Under the pieces are notes generated by a model, which did not search any database, had not been told where the DNA came from, and saw nothing but the letters and a program-made list of their open reading frames with translations. The position numbers and the translations under genes were made by a program. Below are positions 25,777-35,480 of a stretch of DNA of 64,000 bases, one piece after another; positions within the stretch are counted from its first letter, which is position 1, and each line of letters starts with the position of its first letter. Source of the stretch: Nocardioidaceae bacterium SCSIO 66511 (lineage in GTDB: Bacteria > Actinomycetota > Actinomycetes > Propionibacteriales > Nocardioidaceae). The stretch spans positions 2,480,001 to 2,544,000 of the forward strand of contig CP095846.1 of assembly GCA_023100825.1 (NCBI GenBank). The letters run 5' to 3'.

Positions 25777-27513
25777 CTATAGGTACTGGCCGGTGTTGGC
25801 GACCGTGTCGATCGAGCGGCCGGGCTCGCTGCCTTGCTTGCCCGAGATGAGCGTACGGATGAACACGATCCGCTCGCCCTTCTTACCCGAGATACGTGCC
25901 CAGTCGTCGGGGTTGGTGGTGTTCGGGAGGTCTTCGTTCTCCTGGAACTCGTCGAGGCAGGCCTGCAGCATGTGCTGAACGCGCAGCCCGCGCTGGCCGT
26001 GGTCGAGGAGATCCTTGATCGCCATCTTCTTCGCCCGGTCGACGATGTTCTGGATCATCGCACCGGAGTTGAAGTCCTTGAAGTACAGGACCTCCTTGTC
26101 ACCGTTGGCGTAGGTGACCTCGAGGAAGCGGTTCTCGTCGGACTCGGCGTACATCCGCTCGACCGTGCGCTGGATCATGCCGGCGACACAGGCGTCGCGG
26201 TCGTCGCCGAACTCCGCCAGATCGTCGACATGCAACGGCAGCCGCGCGGTGAGGTACTTGCTGAAGATGTCTTGCGCGCCCTCGGCATCGGGACGCTCGA
26301 TCTTGATCTTCACGTCGAGCCGGCCGGGCCGCAGGATCGCGGGGTCGATCATGTCCTCGCGGTTGGATGCACCGATGACGAGGACGTTCTCGAGCCCTTC
26401 GACACCGTCGATCTCGCTCAACAACTGCGGGACGATGGTGTTCTCGACGTCGGACGAGACGCCGGATCCGCGGGTACGGAACAGCGAGTCCATCTCGTCG
26501 AAGAAGACGATCACCGGAGTGCCCTCGCTGGCCTTCTCCCTTGCGCGCTGGAAGACCAGTCGGATGTGGCGCTCTGTCTCGCCGACGTACTTGTTCAGCA
26601 GCTCCGGGCCCTTGATGTTGAGGAAGTAGCTGCGCCCTTCCTCGCCGGTCTTATCGGAGACCTTCTTGGCCAGCGAGCTGGCGACGGCCTTCGCGATCAG
26701 GGTCTTGCCGCATCCCGGCGGGCCGTACAGCAGCACGCCCTTCGGCGGCTTGAGCTCGTGCTCGATGAACATCTCGGGGTGGAGGTACGGAAGCTCGACC
26801 GCGTCGCGGATCGACTCGATCTGACCGGCGAGCCCGCCGATGCTGGTGTAGTCGATATCGGGAACTTCTTCGAGAACGAGCTCCTCGACCTCGGTCTTCG
26901 GCACCCGCTCGAACACATAACCGGCCCGCGGATCGAACAACACCGAGTCGCCGGCGCGCAACTTGGTGCCTTGGAGGGAGTCGGCCAGCCGCGCCACCCG
27001 CTCCTCGTCGGCGTTGCCGATCACGAGTACGCGCTCACCGTCGGCGAGGATCTCCTTGAGCATCACGACTTCACCGGTCGTCTCGTACGCGAGCGCGGTG
27101 ACGACGTTCAGTGCCTCGTTGAGGATGACCTCCTGGCCGCGCTGCAGCTCCTCGACCTCGACGGTCGGGCTGACGTTGACCCGCAGCTTGCGACCGCCCG
27201 TGAACACATCGACCGTGTCGTCGTCGTTGGCCTGCAGGAAGGTGCCGAAGCCCGTCGGCGGCTGCGCGAGCCGGTCGATCTCCTCCTTGAGGCTCAGGAT
27301 CTGGTCGCGCGCCTCGCGCAAGGTCTCGGTGAGGCGTTCGTTCTGGGTGCTGGTGGCGGCAAGTCGTGCTTCGGTCTCAGCGAGTCTCGCGTCGGCGCTG
27401 CCTCCACCGTGTGCGCCAGAGGAGAGGCGACGGCGAAGGTGCTCGACCTCGGCGCGAAGGTAGGCGATCTCGGGCTCTGCGTCGAGCGGGCGAGAGTTGT
27501 CCTGTTCGGTCAT
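25777..27513 (-). CDS. arc: Proteasome-associated AAA ATPase (Arc/Mpa)
   Basis: This 578-residue hexameric ATPase unfolds pupylated proteins into the 20S core. The N-terminal coiled coil (about residues 15-85) that captures Pup is followed by OB domains and then the AAA module, with Walker A GPPGCGKT at 264-271 and Walker [13 protein letters not shown]. The protein ends ANTGQYL, the C-terminal motif that docks into the alpha ring. The ATG has GGAGG 5 nt upstream. It is placed about 3 kb from dop, separated by the NUDIX, VapBC, TetR and EamA genes. Confidence 0.97.
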   Translation of the reverse strand: MTEQDNSRPLDAEPEIAYLRAEVEHLRRRLSSGAHGGGSADARLAETEARLAATSTQNERLTETLREARDQILSLKEEIDRLAQPPTGFGTFLQANDDDTVDVFTGGRKLRVNVSPTVEVEELQRGQEVILNEALNVVTALAYETTGEVVMLKEILADGERVLVIGNADEERVARLADSLQGTKLRAGDSVLFDPRAGYVFERVPKTEVEELVLEEVPDIDYTSIGGLAGQIESIRDAVELPYLHPEMFIEHELKPPKGVLLYGPPGCGKTLIAKAVASSLAKKVSDKTGEEGRSYFLNIKGPELLNKYVGETERHIRLVFQRAREKASEGTPVIVFFDEMDSLFRTRGSGVSSDVENTIVPQLLSEIDGVEGLENVLVIGASNREDMIDPAILRPGRLDVKIKIERPDAEGAQDIFSKYLTARLPLHVDDLAEFGDDRDACVAGMIQRTVERMYAESDENRFLEVTYANGDKEVLYFKDFNSGAMIQNIVDRAKKMAIKDLLDHGQRGLRVQHMLQACLDEFQENEDLPNTTNPDDWARISGKKGERIVFIRTLISGKQGSEPGRSIDTVANTGQYL

Positions 27514-27625
27514 CAGGCACCTCCATGCGATCCACGGTCGCCTCCGACCCTACCCGGCAGAACCGTCAATGGTCGTGTGACTTTGCGCGTTTATGAGATT
27601 GGTACCCGGCTTTCGTCGGACGCGA

Positions 27626-28528
27626 TCAACCCTGCTCGGTGACGCCCGGTGGGCGAGGACCGGTGTAGTCGGGGCCGTACGCGCCCGGTGCCGGCCGCCG
27701 CTTCTTCAGCGGCGCCCGCTCGCCGTGTGCCATCCTGCGCGCGGTGACCAGGTACGCCGTGTGCCCGAGCATCTTGTGGTCGGGGCGTACGGCGAGACCC
27801 TCCACATGCCAGTCACGTACCAGGCTCTCCCACGCCTGCGGCTCGGTGAACTCGCCATGCGCGCGTAGCGTCTCGACGATCCGCGAGAGCTGGGTCGTGG
27901 TCGCGACGTACGCACAGACGAATCCGCCCGAGACGAGCGCCCGCCCGGCGAAGTCGACGTACTCCCACGGGTCGACCATGTCGAGGATCAGCCGGTCGAC
28001 ATCGCGGTCATGGGACGATTCGCCGAGGTTGCCGACGACGAGGTTCCACGCCGGATGCGGTCCTGAGAAGAGCTGTTCGACGTTGCGCCGTGCGATCTCG
28101 GCGAAGTCGTCGCGTACTTCGTACGACGTCACCCGACCCTCCGGGCCGACGGCTCGCAGCAGATGACAGCTCAGTGCGCCCGACCCCGCGCCGGCCTCGA
28201 CGACCCGAGCTCCGGGGAAGATGTCGGCCGCCGAGAGGATCTGGCTCGCGTCCTTCGGATAGATGACCGCGGCACCGCGCGGCATCGACACGACGTACTG
28301 GCTCATCACCGGACGGAACACGAGGTACTCGGCGCCGGCGGGCGTCGTGACGACGAAGCCCTCGTCGCGCCCGATCAACGCATCATGCTTGATCTCACCC
28401 TTGTTGGTGAAGAACGATCCGCCGTCCTCGAGACAAATGTTGTGTTTGCGTCCCTTGCTGTCGGTCAGCCGGACCCAATCGCCGGCGGCAAGCGGGCCGC
28501 GACGGACCCCCGAAAGTCGTTCTTCCAT
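27626..28528 (-). CDS. trmI: tRNA (adenine-N1)-methyltransferase TrmI
   Basis: This 300-residue SAM-dependent enzyme makes m1A58 in tRNA. The N-terminal domain (AAGDWVRLTDSKGRKHNICLEDGG) is followed by MPRGAAVIYPKDASQIL and the Rossmann motif I VVEAGAGSGALSCHLLRAV. Motif IV is LILDMVDPWEYV. The C-terminus is basic and proline-rich. In actinobacteria this gene characteristically lies immediately upstream of the Arc/Mpa ATPase gene, as here. A ribosome site (GAGGGG) precedes the ATG. Confidence 0.94.
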   Translation of the reverse strand: MEERLSGVRRGPLAAGDWVRLTDSKGRKHNICLEDGGSFFTNKGEIKHDALIGRDEGFVVTTPAGAEYLVFRPVMSQYVVSMPRGAAVIYPKDASQILSAADIFPGARVVEAGAGSGALSCHLLRAVGPEGRVTSYEVRDDFAEIARRNVEQLFSGPHPAWNLVVGNLGESSHDRDVDRLILDMVDPWEYVDFAGRALVSGGFVCAYVATTTQLSRIVETLRAHGEFTEPQAWESLVRDWHVEGLAVRPDHKMLGHTAYLVTARRMAHGERAPLKKRRPAPGAYGPDYTGPRPPGVTEQG

Positions 28529-28534
28529 CGCCCC

Positions 28535-29689
28535 TCAAGCCTGTACGAATGCGCGGTCGACATCATTGGCGGTGAGCACGCCGTAAACCGAGCCGTCGGG
28601 CTCGGTGAGTACGTACTCGGCTGCTGGTGTGCGCTGCATGGCGCGTACGAGATCCTCTCCCGCGAGGTCGGCGGACAGCACCATGCCGGACTCGGTTCGA
28701 CGGGTGACGCTGGCGATCGACAGCCACGGCCGCCGCTCCTCCGGCGTCGCGAGCACGGCCGCCTCGTTGACAACGCCGAACAGCTGACCACGACGGTCGA
28801 GCACGACGATTCCGCCGGCCTCCTGGTCGCGAGCCGCGCGTACGGCCTCGCTGAGTGGCGTGTCGTCGGCGATCGTGAGCGCACGCCGGCCGAGAGTGCG
28901 AGCGCTGATCGACGGCAGCTTGCGGCGCACCTTCGCGGAGACGATCGTCTGCGTCGCGCCACCCCACATGAACACCGCGATCACGGCGGCGAACAGGTAG
29001 TCGACGATGGACGGCTCCAGATCGAACAGGTAGGCCAGCACCGTCGGGTACGCGAGGATCAGCACGGCGACGACGCGGCCGCTCCACCCCGCGATCAGGG
29101 TGCCCGTGGCATCGTTGCCGGTCATGCCCCACACGATGGCCCGGAGAACGCGGCCGCCGTCGAGCGGCATACCCGGGATCAGGTTGAGTACGCCGACGAC
29201 GAGGTTCGTGATCGCGAGCGCCTCACACGCGAGCCCGACCAGACCGTCGGGAGTGACGTACGTCAGTCCCCACGCACCTGCGGCGACGGCGAGTGACGTG
29301 ATCGGACCGACGATCGCGATCCAGAACTCCCGCCAGGCGGTCTTCGTCTCGCCCTCGATCTCGGTGACCCCGCCGAGGAAATGCAAGGTGACCGAATGGA
29401 CCTGCATACCGAATGCCTTCGCCATCAACGCATGCGAGATCTCGTGCAACAAGACCGAGAGGTAGAGAAGTACGGCGAAGGCGAGTCCTGCGAGGTAGCG
29501 CAGCTCCCCCAGCCCGGGCGCGACGGCATCGATGTGATCGCCCATCAGGATCGCGATCAGCGCGGCGACCAGCAGCCACGAGGCGCGAACGAGCACGTCG
29601 ACGCCGGCGATCGTCCCGATCCGGAGGGTTCCGGGCGGTCGCTGCGGTCGATCGTCATCCGGGCGATCGGGCCCACGCCGTTGGTCCAC
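28535..29689 (-). CDS. Site-2 protease family (M50) metalloprotease with CBS domains
   Basis: This 384-residue membrane protease has HEISH (His82, Glu83, His86) at the end of a membrane helix and NLIPGMPLDGGR around residue 180, which supplies the third zinc ligand. Several transmembrane segments surround both. The C-terminal third is soluble with two CBS-like repeats (ALTIADDTPLSEAVRAARDQEAGGIVVLDRRGQLFGVV and the later copy), which may sense nucleotides. M50 proteases cleave membrane-anchored regulators. The GTG start is 6 nt after TAGCGT. It is followed within 6 nt by trmI. Confidence 0.9.
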   Translation of the reverse strand: MDQRRGPDRPDDDRPQRPPGTLRIGTIAGVDVLVRASWLLVAALIAILMGDHIDAVAPGLGELRYLAGLAFAVLLYLSVLLHEISHALMAKAFGMQVHSVTLHFLGGVTEIEGETKTAWREFWIAIVGPITSLAVAAGAWGLTYVTPDGLVGLACEALAITNLVVGVLNLIPGMPLDGGRVLRAIVWGMTGNDATGTLIAGWSGRVVAVLILAYPTVLAYLFDLEPSIVDYLFAAVIAVFMWGGATQTIVSAKVRRKLPSISARTLGRRALTIADDTPLSEAVRAARDQEAGGIVVLDRRGQLFGVVNEAAVLATPEERRPWLSIASVTRRTESGMVLSADLAGEDLVRAMQRTPAAEYVLTEPDGSVYGVLTANDVDRAFVQA

Positions 29690-29695
29690 ATACCA

Positions 29696-29701
29696 ACGCT
29701 A
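29696..29701 (-). promoter_or_regulatory. Candidate -10 element (TAGCGT) of the site-2 protease gene
   Basis: TAGCGT on the minus strand is 6 nt upstream of the GTG at 29689, with no ribosome site between. It would separate this gene from the sugar operon that ends 64 bp upstream. Confidence 0.45.
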
Positions 29702-29753
29702 CCGGGTCGGCGTGGGCAGGCGTGTCGGCGGCAGGGGCTAGCGTTTCGGGTCC

Positions 29754-30611
29754 TCAGCCCGCGTAGGCACTCGCCGGCAAACCGGTGACGCCAGGTCGTG
29801 CGCGGAACAGCAGTCCCGCCTCAGGCTGCGTCCGGAGTTCGTCGACCGTCAGACCGTCTGTCGAGGTCGTGATGTACAGGTCGCGCAGGTCCGGGCCGCC
29901 GAACGTACAACTCGTCACTTTGGTCGCCGGCACCTCGACGACGCGGTCCGCCCGGCCGTCGGGCGTGAAACGACGTACGCAGGAGCCCCCAGCCATCGCG
30001 ACCCAGACGCCGCCCTCGTCATCGACGGTGAGCCCGTCGGGATTGCCCTGCACGCCGGTCAGCTTGACGAACGCACGCCGGTTGCCGACAGCACCGCTCG
30101 TGGGGTCGTATGCGAGCACGTCGATGCGGCGGGTCGGGGTGTCGATGTAGTACATGGTCGTACCCGACGGGTTCCAGCCGAGGCCATTCGACAGCCGCAC
30201 GCACTCGAGCAGACGATGTACGCCGCCGTCCGCGTCGAGCCGGTAGAGCCCGGCGCCGGGTTGTCGATCGCTGGTCATGGTCCCTGCCAGGAAACGCCCG
30301 GCCGGATCGCACTTGCCATCGTTCATCCGCTCGCCACGATCGTCGACGTCAACAAGATGGGTGACCTGGTCACCATCGAGTAGCCAAAAGCCAGTGCCCG
30401 CTGCGACCACGTACCCTCCGCCGCGGCGGAGGGCGACCGCGCCGATCGGTATGTCGAGCGTTCGGAGCACCTCATCGCCTGACGTCGGGTCGTACCGATG
30501 CAGTTCACCGCGCAGGATGTCGACCCAGAGCAGTGTCTGCGTCGACGCATCCCACACGGGGCTTTCGCCGAGCCATGCGGGCACCGCGGTCACCGCGTGC
30601 GCCGACGTCAC
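29754..30611 (-). CDS. SMP-30/gluconolactonase-family lactonase
   Basis: This 285-residue six-bladed beta-propeller probably opens the sugar lactone made by the dehydrogenase in the same operon. Metal-site blocks are visible: GESPVWD (Glu), LSNGLGWNPS (Asn) and GNPDGLTVDDEGGVWVAM (Asp), together with RMNDGKCDPAGRFLAGTM. The GTG at 30611 overlaps the TGA of the aldolase gene (GTGA). An upstream extension to 30767 lies inside that gene. It is the last gene of the putative galactose operon. Confidence 0.88.
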   Translation of the reverse strand: MTSAHAVTAVPAWLGESPVWDASTQTLLWVDILRGELHRYDPTSGDEVLRTLDIPIGAVALRRGGGYVVAAGTGFWLLDGDQVTHLVDVDDRGERMNDGKCDPAGRFLAGTMTSDRQPGAGLYRLDADGGVHRLLECVRLSNGLGWNPSGTTMYYIDTPTRRIDVLAYDPTSGAVGNRRAFVKLTGVQGNPDGLTVDDEGGVWVAMAGGSCVRRFTPDGRADRVVEVPATKVTSCTFGGPDLRDLYITTSTDGLTVDELRTQPEAGLLFRARPGVTGLPASAYAG

Positions 30612-31507
30612 GCGCCTTGCCCGAGGCCGAGGGCCGCCAAGTCCGTGGAAAGCCGATCGAACTCCTCGTCGTCGAGGCCGATACCCGGCGCCACCAGACG
30701 TCGGGAGCAGATGCCAACGTGCTCGAGTGCGGCCTTCCACCCGGCAGGGGGCGAGCCGGTACGACACACGGCGACGAGGTCCTGTACCTGTCGTTGCAGC
30801 GTCATCGCCCGCGTCCAGTCGCTCTCCCGCACGGCCGCGTCAATGCCGAGGGACAACCCGGGCGCGACGTTGACGCTCGCGGCGATAGTGCCATGTCCCC
30901 CGACAACCAGGCTCGCGAAGAGCATCGTGTCCGTGCCCGTCAGGACCGCGAAGTCCTTGCTGCCCTCGGTGGCGGCGAGCACGGACTGGAAGTACTCGAA
31001 GTCGCGGCTACTGTCTTTGATGCCGACCACGTTCCGGTGGCTGGCGAACTCGCCGACGAGATCCGGCGCCAGCCGGACACCGGTCATCATCGGAATGTTG
31101 TACAGCATTACCGGAAGTGGCGAGGCCTCGGCGATCAGGTCGTAGTAGCGGCGCACATCCGAGTCGGTCATCGGGAAGTACGACGGCGTAGGCACCAGAG
31201 CCGCCTCTGCGCCGAGGTCCGCGAACCCATGGAGCTCAGCGAGTACGTCGGACGGTGTGCCTCCCGCGGGGGCGGGTACTGCCCTCAAGTCACCGGCATG
31301 GTCACGTACGGTGCCCAGAACCGTACGCCGCTGCTCCAGGGTGAGTCGAGGGCCCTCGCCCGTCGAGCCTGTCGGACACACGGTCGAGACGCCCGCCGCC
31401 CCTATCGAGTCGAGCAGTCGGCGCAGCCCGGCGTGGTCGATTTCACCCTCTACGTCGATCGGTGTCGCGAGCGCAGCATGAACGCCGCCCATGTCGTCGG
31501 TCACCAT
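30608..31507 (-). CDS. DHDPS-family aldolase/dehydratase, probably 2-keto-3-deoxygalactonate aldolase
   Basis: This 299-residue class I aldolase-fold enzyme has the Schiff-base Lys164 in GIKDSS, the catalytic Tyr136 in MLYNIP, and the substrate loop CPTGSTGEGPRLT. In this operon, after a galactonate dehydratase, the likely reaction is cleavage of 2-keto-3-deoxygalactonate to pyruvate and glyceraldehyde. A dehydratase-type relative cannot be excluded. The ATG overlaps the end of dgoD by 7 bases (ATGGTGA). No 2-keto-3-deoxy-acid kinase is seen in the window, so a non-phosphorylative route is favoured. Confidence 0.85.
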   Translation of the reverse strand: MVTDDMGGVHAALATPIDVEGEIDHAGLRRLLDSIGAAGVSTVCPTGSTGEGPRLTLEQRRTVLGTVRDHAGDLRAVPAPAGGTPSDVLAELHGFADLGAEAALVPTPSYFPMTDSDVRRYYDLIAEASPLPVMLYNIPMMTGVRLAPDLVGEFASHRNVVGIKDSSRDFEYFQSVLAATEGSKDFAVLTGTDTMLFASLVVGGHGTIAASVNVAPGLSLGIDAAVRESDWTRAMTLQRQVQDLVAVCRTGSPPAGWKAALEHVGICSRRLVAPGIGLDDEEFDRLSTDLAALGLGQGA

Positions 31508-32673
31508 TCGGCGTACCTCCCGTCCTCGTGCCGCCAGTTCGGATCGTGCAGCGTCCAGTCGTGCGGACTCGCCATCACCGCGTCGCGGTCTATATCGATG
31601 CCGAGGCCCGCGCCGTCGGTACGCTGGAAAACGCCGTTTTCGGTCAGCAACGGCGACGGGTCGCGCAGGTAGTCGGCCAGGTCACCTCTCGGCAGTCCGG
31701 CGTAGCCCTGGTTGTAGTGGAGCCCCGCGCTCTGCTCCTGGATCGGCACATTGCCGCAGCAGAAGCCGATCTGCAGTGATGCCGCCAACGAGATCGGTCC
31801 GTTCGGACAATGCGGCGCCACCGCGACGTCATACGCCTCAGCCATCCGTGCGATCTTCTCCAGCTCGAACAGCCCGGTGAGCGAGACATCTGGCTGCAGG
31901 ATATCGACGACGCCGTCGGCCAGCAGGCGCTTGAACTCCCAACGCGAGGTGAGCCGTTCGCCAGTGGCTATCGGTGTCGAACCTGCTGTGTGTGCGACGT
32001 GGACGAGAGCGTCGTAGCACTCTGGCGACACTGGTTCCTCGATCCACATCAATCCATACGGCTCCAGCGCGACGAACAGCGCCTTCGCCATGGCGCGGTG
32101 CACACGGCCGTGGAAGTCCATCGCGATCCGCAGGTCGTGTCTGAACTCGGCGCGCAGAGCGTCGACCCGAGCCACGACCTCGTCGACCTTGTGATGCGAG
32201 TCGATGTAGTCGAGCGAGCCGGTCGCATTCATCTTCACCGCTGTGAATCCGTGCTCCATTCGCCGCCGTGCATGCTCGACGACGCCGGCTGGCTCGTCGC
32301 CGCCGACCCACACGTAGGAATCGATGGTGTCGCGCACCGGCCCGCCCAAGAACTCGTACGCTGCCAGGCCGTGCAGCCGCCCCTTGAGGTCCCATAGTGC
32401 CTGCTCAATCCCGGCCGCGGCGGTCGCCAGGATCGGTCCACCGCGGAAGAAGCCGTCGCGGTGCATACGCTGATAGAGGTCCTCAATCCGGCGTACTTCG
32501 GAGCCGATGATGTTGTCGGCCAGGTCGGCAACCGCACCCTCCACCGCACGTGCGCGCTTGGGAACGATGCACTCCCCCCAGCCCTGCGCTCCGGAGTCGG
32601 TGGTCACGCAGACGAAGATCCACCGTGGGGCGACGCGCAGGACCTCGACGCGTTCGATGGTCTCCACGCTCAT
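31501..32673 (-). CDS. dgoD: D-galactonate dehydratase-like enolase-superfamily enzyme
   Basis: This 390-residue mandelate-racemase-type dehydratase has the DgoD-type catalytic set: Asp186-x-His188 in MDFHGRVHRAMAK, Glu212 in MWIEEPV, Glu239 in IATGERL, and His288 in VAPHCPNGPI. The C-terminus (WRHEDGRYAEW) also matches E. coli DgoD closely. It would convert galactonate to 2-keto-3-deoxygalactonate. I chose the ATG at 32673; the longer open frame (to 33135) lies in the ATPase gene and encodes nothing DgoD-like. It lies between the ABC transporter and the aldolase genes. Confidence 0.88.
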   Translation of the reverse strand: MSVETIERVEVLRVAPRWIFVCVTTDSGAQGWGECIVPKRARAVEGAVADLADNIIGSEVRRIEDLYQRMHRDGFFRGGPILATAAAGIEQALWDLKGRLHGLAAYEFLGGPVRDTIDSYVWVGGDEPAGVVEHARRRMEHGFTAVKMNATGSLDYIDSHHKVDEVVARVDALRAEFRHDLRIAMDFHGRVHRAMAKALFVALEPYGLMWIEEPVSPECYDALVHVAHTAGSTPIATGERLTSRWEFKRLLADGVVDILQPDVSLTGLFELEKIARMAEAYDVAVAPHCPNGPISLAASLQIGFCCGNVPIQEQSAGLHYNQGYAGLPRGDLADYLRDPSPLLTENGVFQRTDGAGLGIDIDRDAVMASPHDWTLHDPNWRHEDGRYAEW

Positions 32674-32689
32674 CTCGCCACCGCTCGGG

Positions 32690-33790
32690 TCATCGGTACG
32701 CCTCGCCGGATTCCTTGTCGAAGACATGTATCTGCGATCCGACGACACGCATGTCGATCTTGTCGTCGGGGCGTACGACGCGGTCTCGCTCGACCTTCGC
32801 GGTGAGGCGCTCGCCGTTGACCCGGAAGTGCACGAACTGCTCAGAGCCGAGCAGCTCGACGACCTCCACAACGCCTTCGACCCGGCCGTCGCCGCGCTCG
32901 TCGGCGGGACCAATGAACCGAAGACGCTCAGGGCGGATGCCGACAACGACCTCCTGCTCGGCGGAGCAGTGGGCGAGCGCCGCGGCGCGGTCGGACGGTA
33001 CGTCGACTCGTACGCCCGAAGCGACCAGGCTGGTCGTGTCCCCAGAGCGCCGCACCCGGCAGGTGACGAAACCCATCGCCGGGGTACCGATGAAGCCGGC
33101 GACGAACCTGTTCGTCGGAGATTCGTAGAGCTCATCGGGCGTGCCGATCTGGTTGATGCGTCCGTCGTTCATTACGACAATGCGATCGCCCATGGTGAGC
33201 GCCTCTACCTGGTCGTGCGTCACGTACACGGCGGTCGCCGTCACCGCGCGGTGGACCTTGAGGATCTCCGCACGCATCTGGACGCGCAGATGCGCATCCA
33301 GGTTGGACAACGGTTCGTCTAGCAGGAACACGGCGGGGTCGCGCACGATCGCGCGACCGAGTGCGACCCGCTGCCGCTGCCCACCGGACAGCTGTTTCGG
33401 CCGCCGGTTGAGCAAGGTTCCGATGTCGAGCAGCTCGGCGGTGTCGCGTACGTGCTGATCGATCTCTCCCTTGGCGATCTTGCGGCGCTTGAGCCCGAAC
33501 GCCATGTTGTCGTACACGCTCATGTGCGGGTAAAGGCCGTAGTTCTGGAACACCATCGCAATGTCGCGGTCGCCGACATCGACATCGTTGACGAGCAGGT
33601 CGTCGAAGTAGACCTCACCCTCGCTCAGGGTCTCGAGACCGGCGATGATCCGCAGCAACGTGGTCTTGCCCGAACCGGACGGGCCGACGAGCACCAGGAA
33701 CTCCTGATCGTTGATGTCCAGGTTGCAATCACGCAGGACGGGGACGTCACCGTACCGCTTCTCCACACCCCGCAAAGCGATGCTTGCCAT
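32690..33790 (-). CDS. Sugar ABC transporter ATP-binding protein (UgpC/MsmK-like)
   Basis: This 366-residue ATPase of a CUT1-type sugar importer has Walker A GPSGSGKTTLL, the Q-loop MVFQNYGLYPH, signature LSGGQRQRVALGRA and Walker B VFLLDEPLSNLD. A C-terminal regulatory OB domain follows (VGIRPERLRF). I chose the ATG at 33790 with ribosome site GGGGAGAA rather than the upstream start. It lies downstream of the SDR gene. Confidence 0.93.
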   Translation of the reverse strand: MASIALRGVEKRYGDVPVLRDCNLDINDQEFLVLVGPSGSGKTTLLRIIAGLETLSEGEVYFDDLLVNDVDVGDRDIAMVFQNYGLYPHMSVYDNMAFGLKRRKIAKGEIDQHVRDTAELLDIGTLLNRRPKQLSGGQRQRVALGRAIVRDPAVFLLDEPLSNLDAHLRVQMRAEILKVHRAVTATAVYVTHDQVEALTMGDRIVVMNDGRINQIGTPDELYESPTNRFVAGFIGTPAMGFVTCRVRRSGDTTSLVASGVRVDVPSDRAAALAHCSAEQEVVVGIRPERLRFIGPADERGDGRVEGVVEVVELLGSEQFVHFRVNGERLTAKVERDRVVRPDDKIDMRVVGSQIHVFDKESGEAYR

Positions 33791-33804
33791 CGAGTTCTCC
33801 CCTC

Positions 33805-34605
33805 TCACTTAGCCTGGAATCCGGTCTCGAACGGATCGGGTTTTCGGCTGATCCGTCGACCGCCGTCGACGGGCAGGACCACACCGGTGATGTACGAAGC
33901 GTCATCGGAGGCAAGGAAGGAGACCGCTCCCGCGACCTCCTCCGGTCGGCCACCGCGCCCCAGCAGCGCCGCGGCGGGCGCCTCTACGAGAGCGTCGTCC
34001 GCGTCCTCAAGGCTGCGTTGGAATGCGTCAGTGTGGATTACGCCCGGCGCGACCGCGTTGACCCGGATGTCCCAAGGTGCGAGCTCGACCGCCAGTGATC
34101 GCGTCATCGCAGAGATCGCACCCTTGCTTGCGCCGTACGCCGAGTACGTAGCCACTGGCAGCGCCGCCTGAATCGAGGTGATGTTGATGATCGAACCGAT
34201 CCCCCGTGAGCTCACGTGGTCGGCGAATGCGCGCGAGAGGTCGACGGCGGCGATCAGGTTGGTCTCGACAACGCGGTCCCATTCGGACAAAGGCAGATCG
34301 AGGAGACCCAGCCGCGGACCGTGGTAAGCCGCGTTGTTGACCAGCAGTTCCACTTGTCCGAACTTCTCGACCGTCTGAGGCACCACCTGTCGGCGCCGGA
34401 CACGGTCCCCGAGATCGACGACCAGAGCCTCGGCCGCGTCGCCGATGGACGCACACGTCTCCAGTACGCCTTCAGCATCACGGTCTACACAGGCGACGGC
34501 GTACCCGTCGGACGCGAGGCGCACCGCAATCGCGCGGCCGATGCCAGCGGCCGCGCCGGTGACGATACAGCCGGGTCTGCGTGCTTCGGGTGTCGATCCC
34601 GTCAC
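33805..34605 (-). CDS. SDR-family dehydrogenase, probable sugar 1-dehydrogenase
   Basis: This 266-residue classical short-chain dehydrogenase has the nucleotide motif TGAAAGIGRAIA, NNAAY, and the catalytic YSAYGASKG, and ends IRVNAVAPGVIHTD...LPVDGGR. In this operon it would oxidise galactose (or a close sugar) to the lactone for the SMP-30 protein. The GTG at 34605 overlaps the permease stop as GTGA, so the start is well fixed; the longer frame upstream lies inside the permease gene. Fucose or arabinose dehydrogenase is an alternative. Confidence 0.85.
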   Translation of the reverse strand: MTGSTPEARRPGCIVTGAAAGIGRAIAVRLASDGYAVACVDRDAEGVLETCASIGDAAEALVVDLGDRVRRRQVVPQTVEKFGQVELLVNNAAYHGPRLGLLDLPLSEWDRVVETNLIAAVDLSRAFADHVSSRGIGSIINITSIQAALPVATYSAYGASKGAISAMTRSLAVELAPWDIRVNAVAPGVIHTDAFQRSLEDADDALVEAPAAALLGRGGRPEEVAGAVSFLASDDASYITGVVLPVDGGRRISRKPDPFETGFQAK

Positions 34606-35480
34606 TGACCGGCCACCGCCCCGGCTGTGAGCCCGCGGACGATCGAGCGCTGGATTGCGAAGAAGGCGATCATCAACGGCAACGTCGTCACACAAGACGC
34701 CGCCATCATGCCACCCCAGTCCGTCTTGAACTGTCCGGTGAAGCTGAGAAGCAGGCCACCAGGGAGGGTCTGGTTCTCCAGCGTGTTGATGAACGTCAGC
34801 GGGTACAGGAGGTTGTTCCAGGACTCCATGAACACAAAGGTCGCCGTGGTGAACACGCCCGGCCAGACCAGCGGCAGCACAACCCGGAACAGGATCTGCC
34901 ACCGCGGGTAGCCGTCGATGCGGGCGGCTTCCTCGACCTCTTTCGGGACGCCGTCGAAGAAGCCCTTCATCATCCAGACGCCGAACGGCACGACGAACGA
35001 GGTGTATCCGACGACCAGTCCTGCAATGCTGTTCAGTAGGTGGGCGTTCAGCAGCAACAGGTACAGCGGCCCGACGAGCACGACCAGCGGCAACATGCGC
35101 ACGATCAACACCAGATAGCCCATCAGTCCCTGCAGCCGGTACTTACCGCGCGAGAGGCTGTAGCCGCCGAGCACCGAGATGACGATCGTCAGGACCGCGG
35201 AGACGAGGGACGAGACGACGCTGTTCACCAGAAAGGACATGAACGGAAGCGATTCGCCGACAAGCTTGTCGTAGTTCTCGAGCGTGAAGTCCTTGGGCCA
35301 GAACGTCGGATGAAGCTGTGCCACCTCAGACGCCGATTTGAAGGACGTCGCGACCATCCAATACACCGGCGCCAGTGCGACGACAACCGCGATGACGACC
35401 GCGATCGTCTGCAGAAGCGTACCGATCGTGAACCGTCGGCGGGTCCTGACGCGTGCCGTCGGCCTAGCCGTGTCGGTCAT
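34602..35480 (-). CDS. Sugar ABC transporter permease (MalG-like)
   Basis: This 292-residue six-helix permease has the cytoplasmic EAA loop EEAARIDGYPRWQILFRVVLPL, which couples to the ATPase. It is the second permease of the CUT1 importer. The ATG overlaps the TGA of the first permease (ATGA). Confidence 0.93.
   Translation of the reverse strand: MTDTARPTARVRTRRRFTIGTLLQTIAVVIAVVVALAPVYWMVATSFKSASEVAQLHPTFWPKDFTLENYDKLVGESLPFMSFLVNSVVSSLVSAVLTIVISVLGGYSLSRGKYRLQGLMGYLVLIVRMLPLVVLVGPLYLLLLNAHLLNSIAGLVVGYTSFVVPFGVWMMKGFFDGVPKEVEEAARIDGYPRWQILFRVVLPLVWPGVFTTATFVFMESWNNLLYPLTFINTLENQTLPGGLLLSFTGQFKTDWGGMMAASCVTTLPLMIAFFAIQRSIVRGLTAGAVAGQ

Noticed and set aside
25834-27642. Forward-strand ORF of 602 codons opposite the Arc ATPase gene
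   Set aside because: The minus-strand ATPase has all AAA motifs and the C-terminal docking motif; the antisense frame is a shadow.
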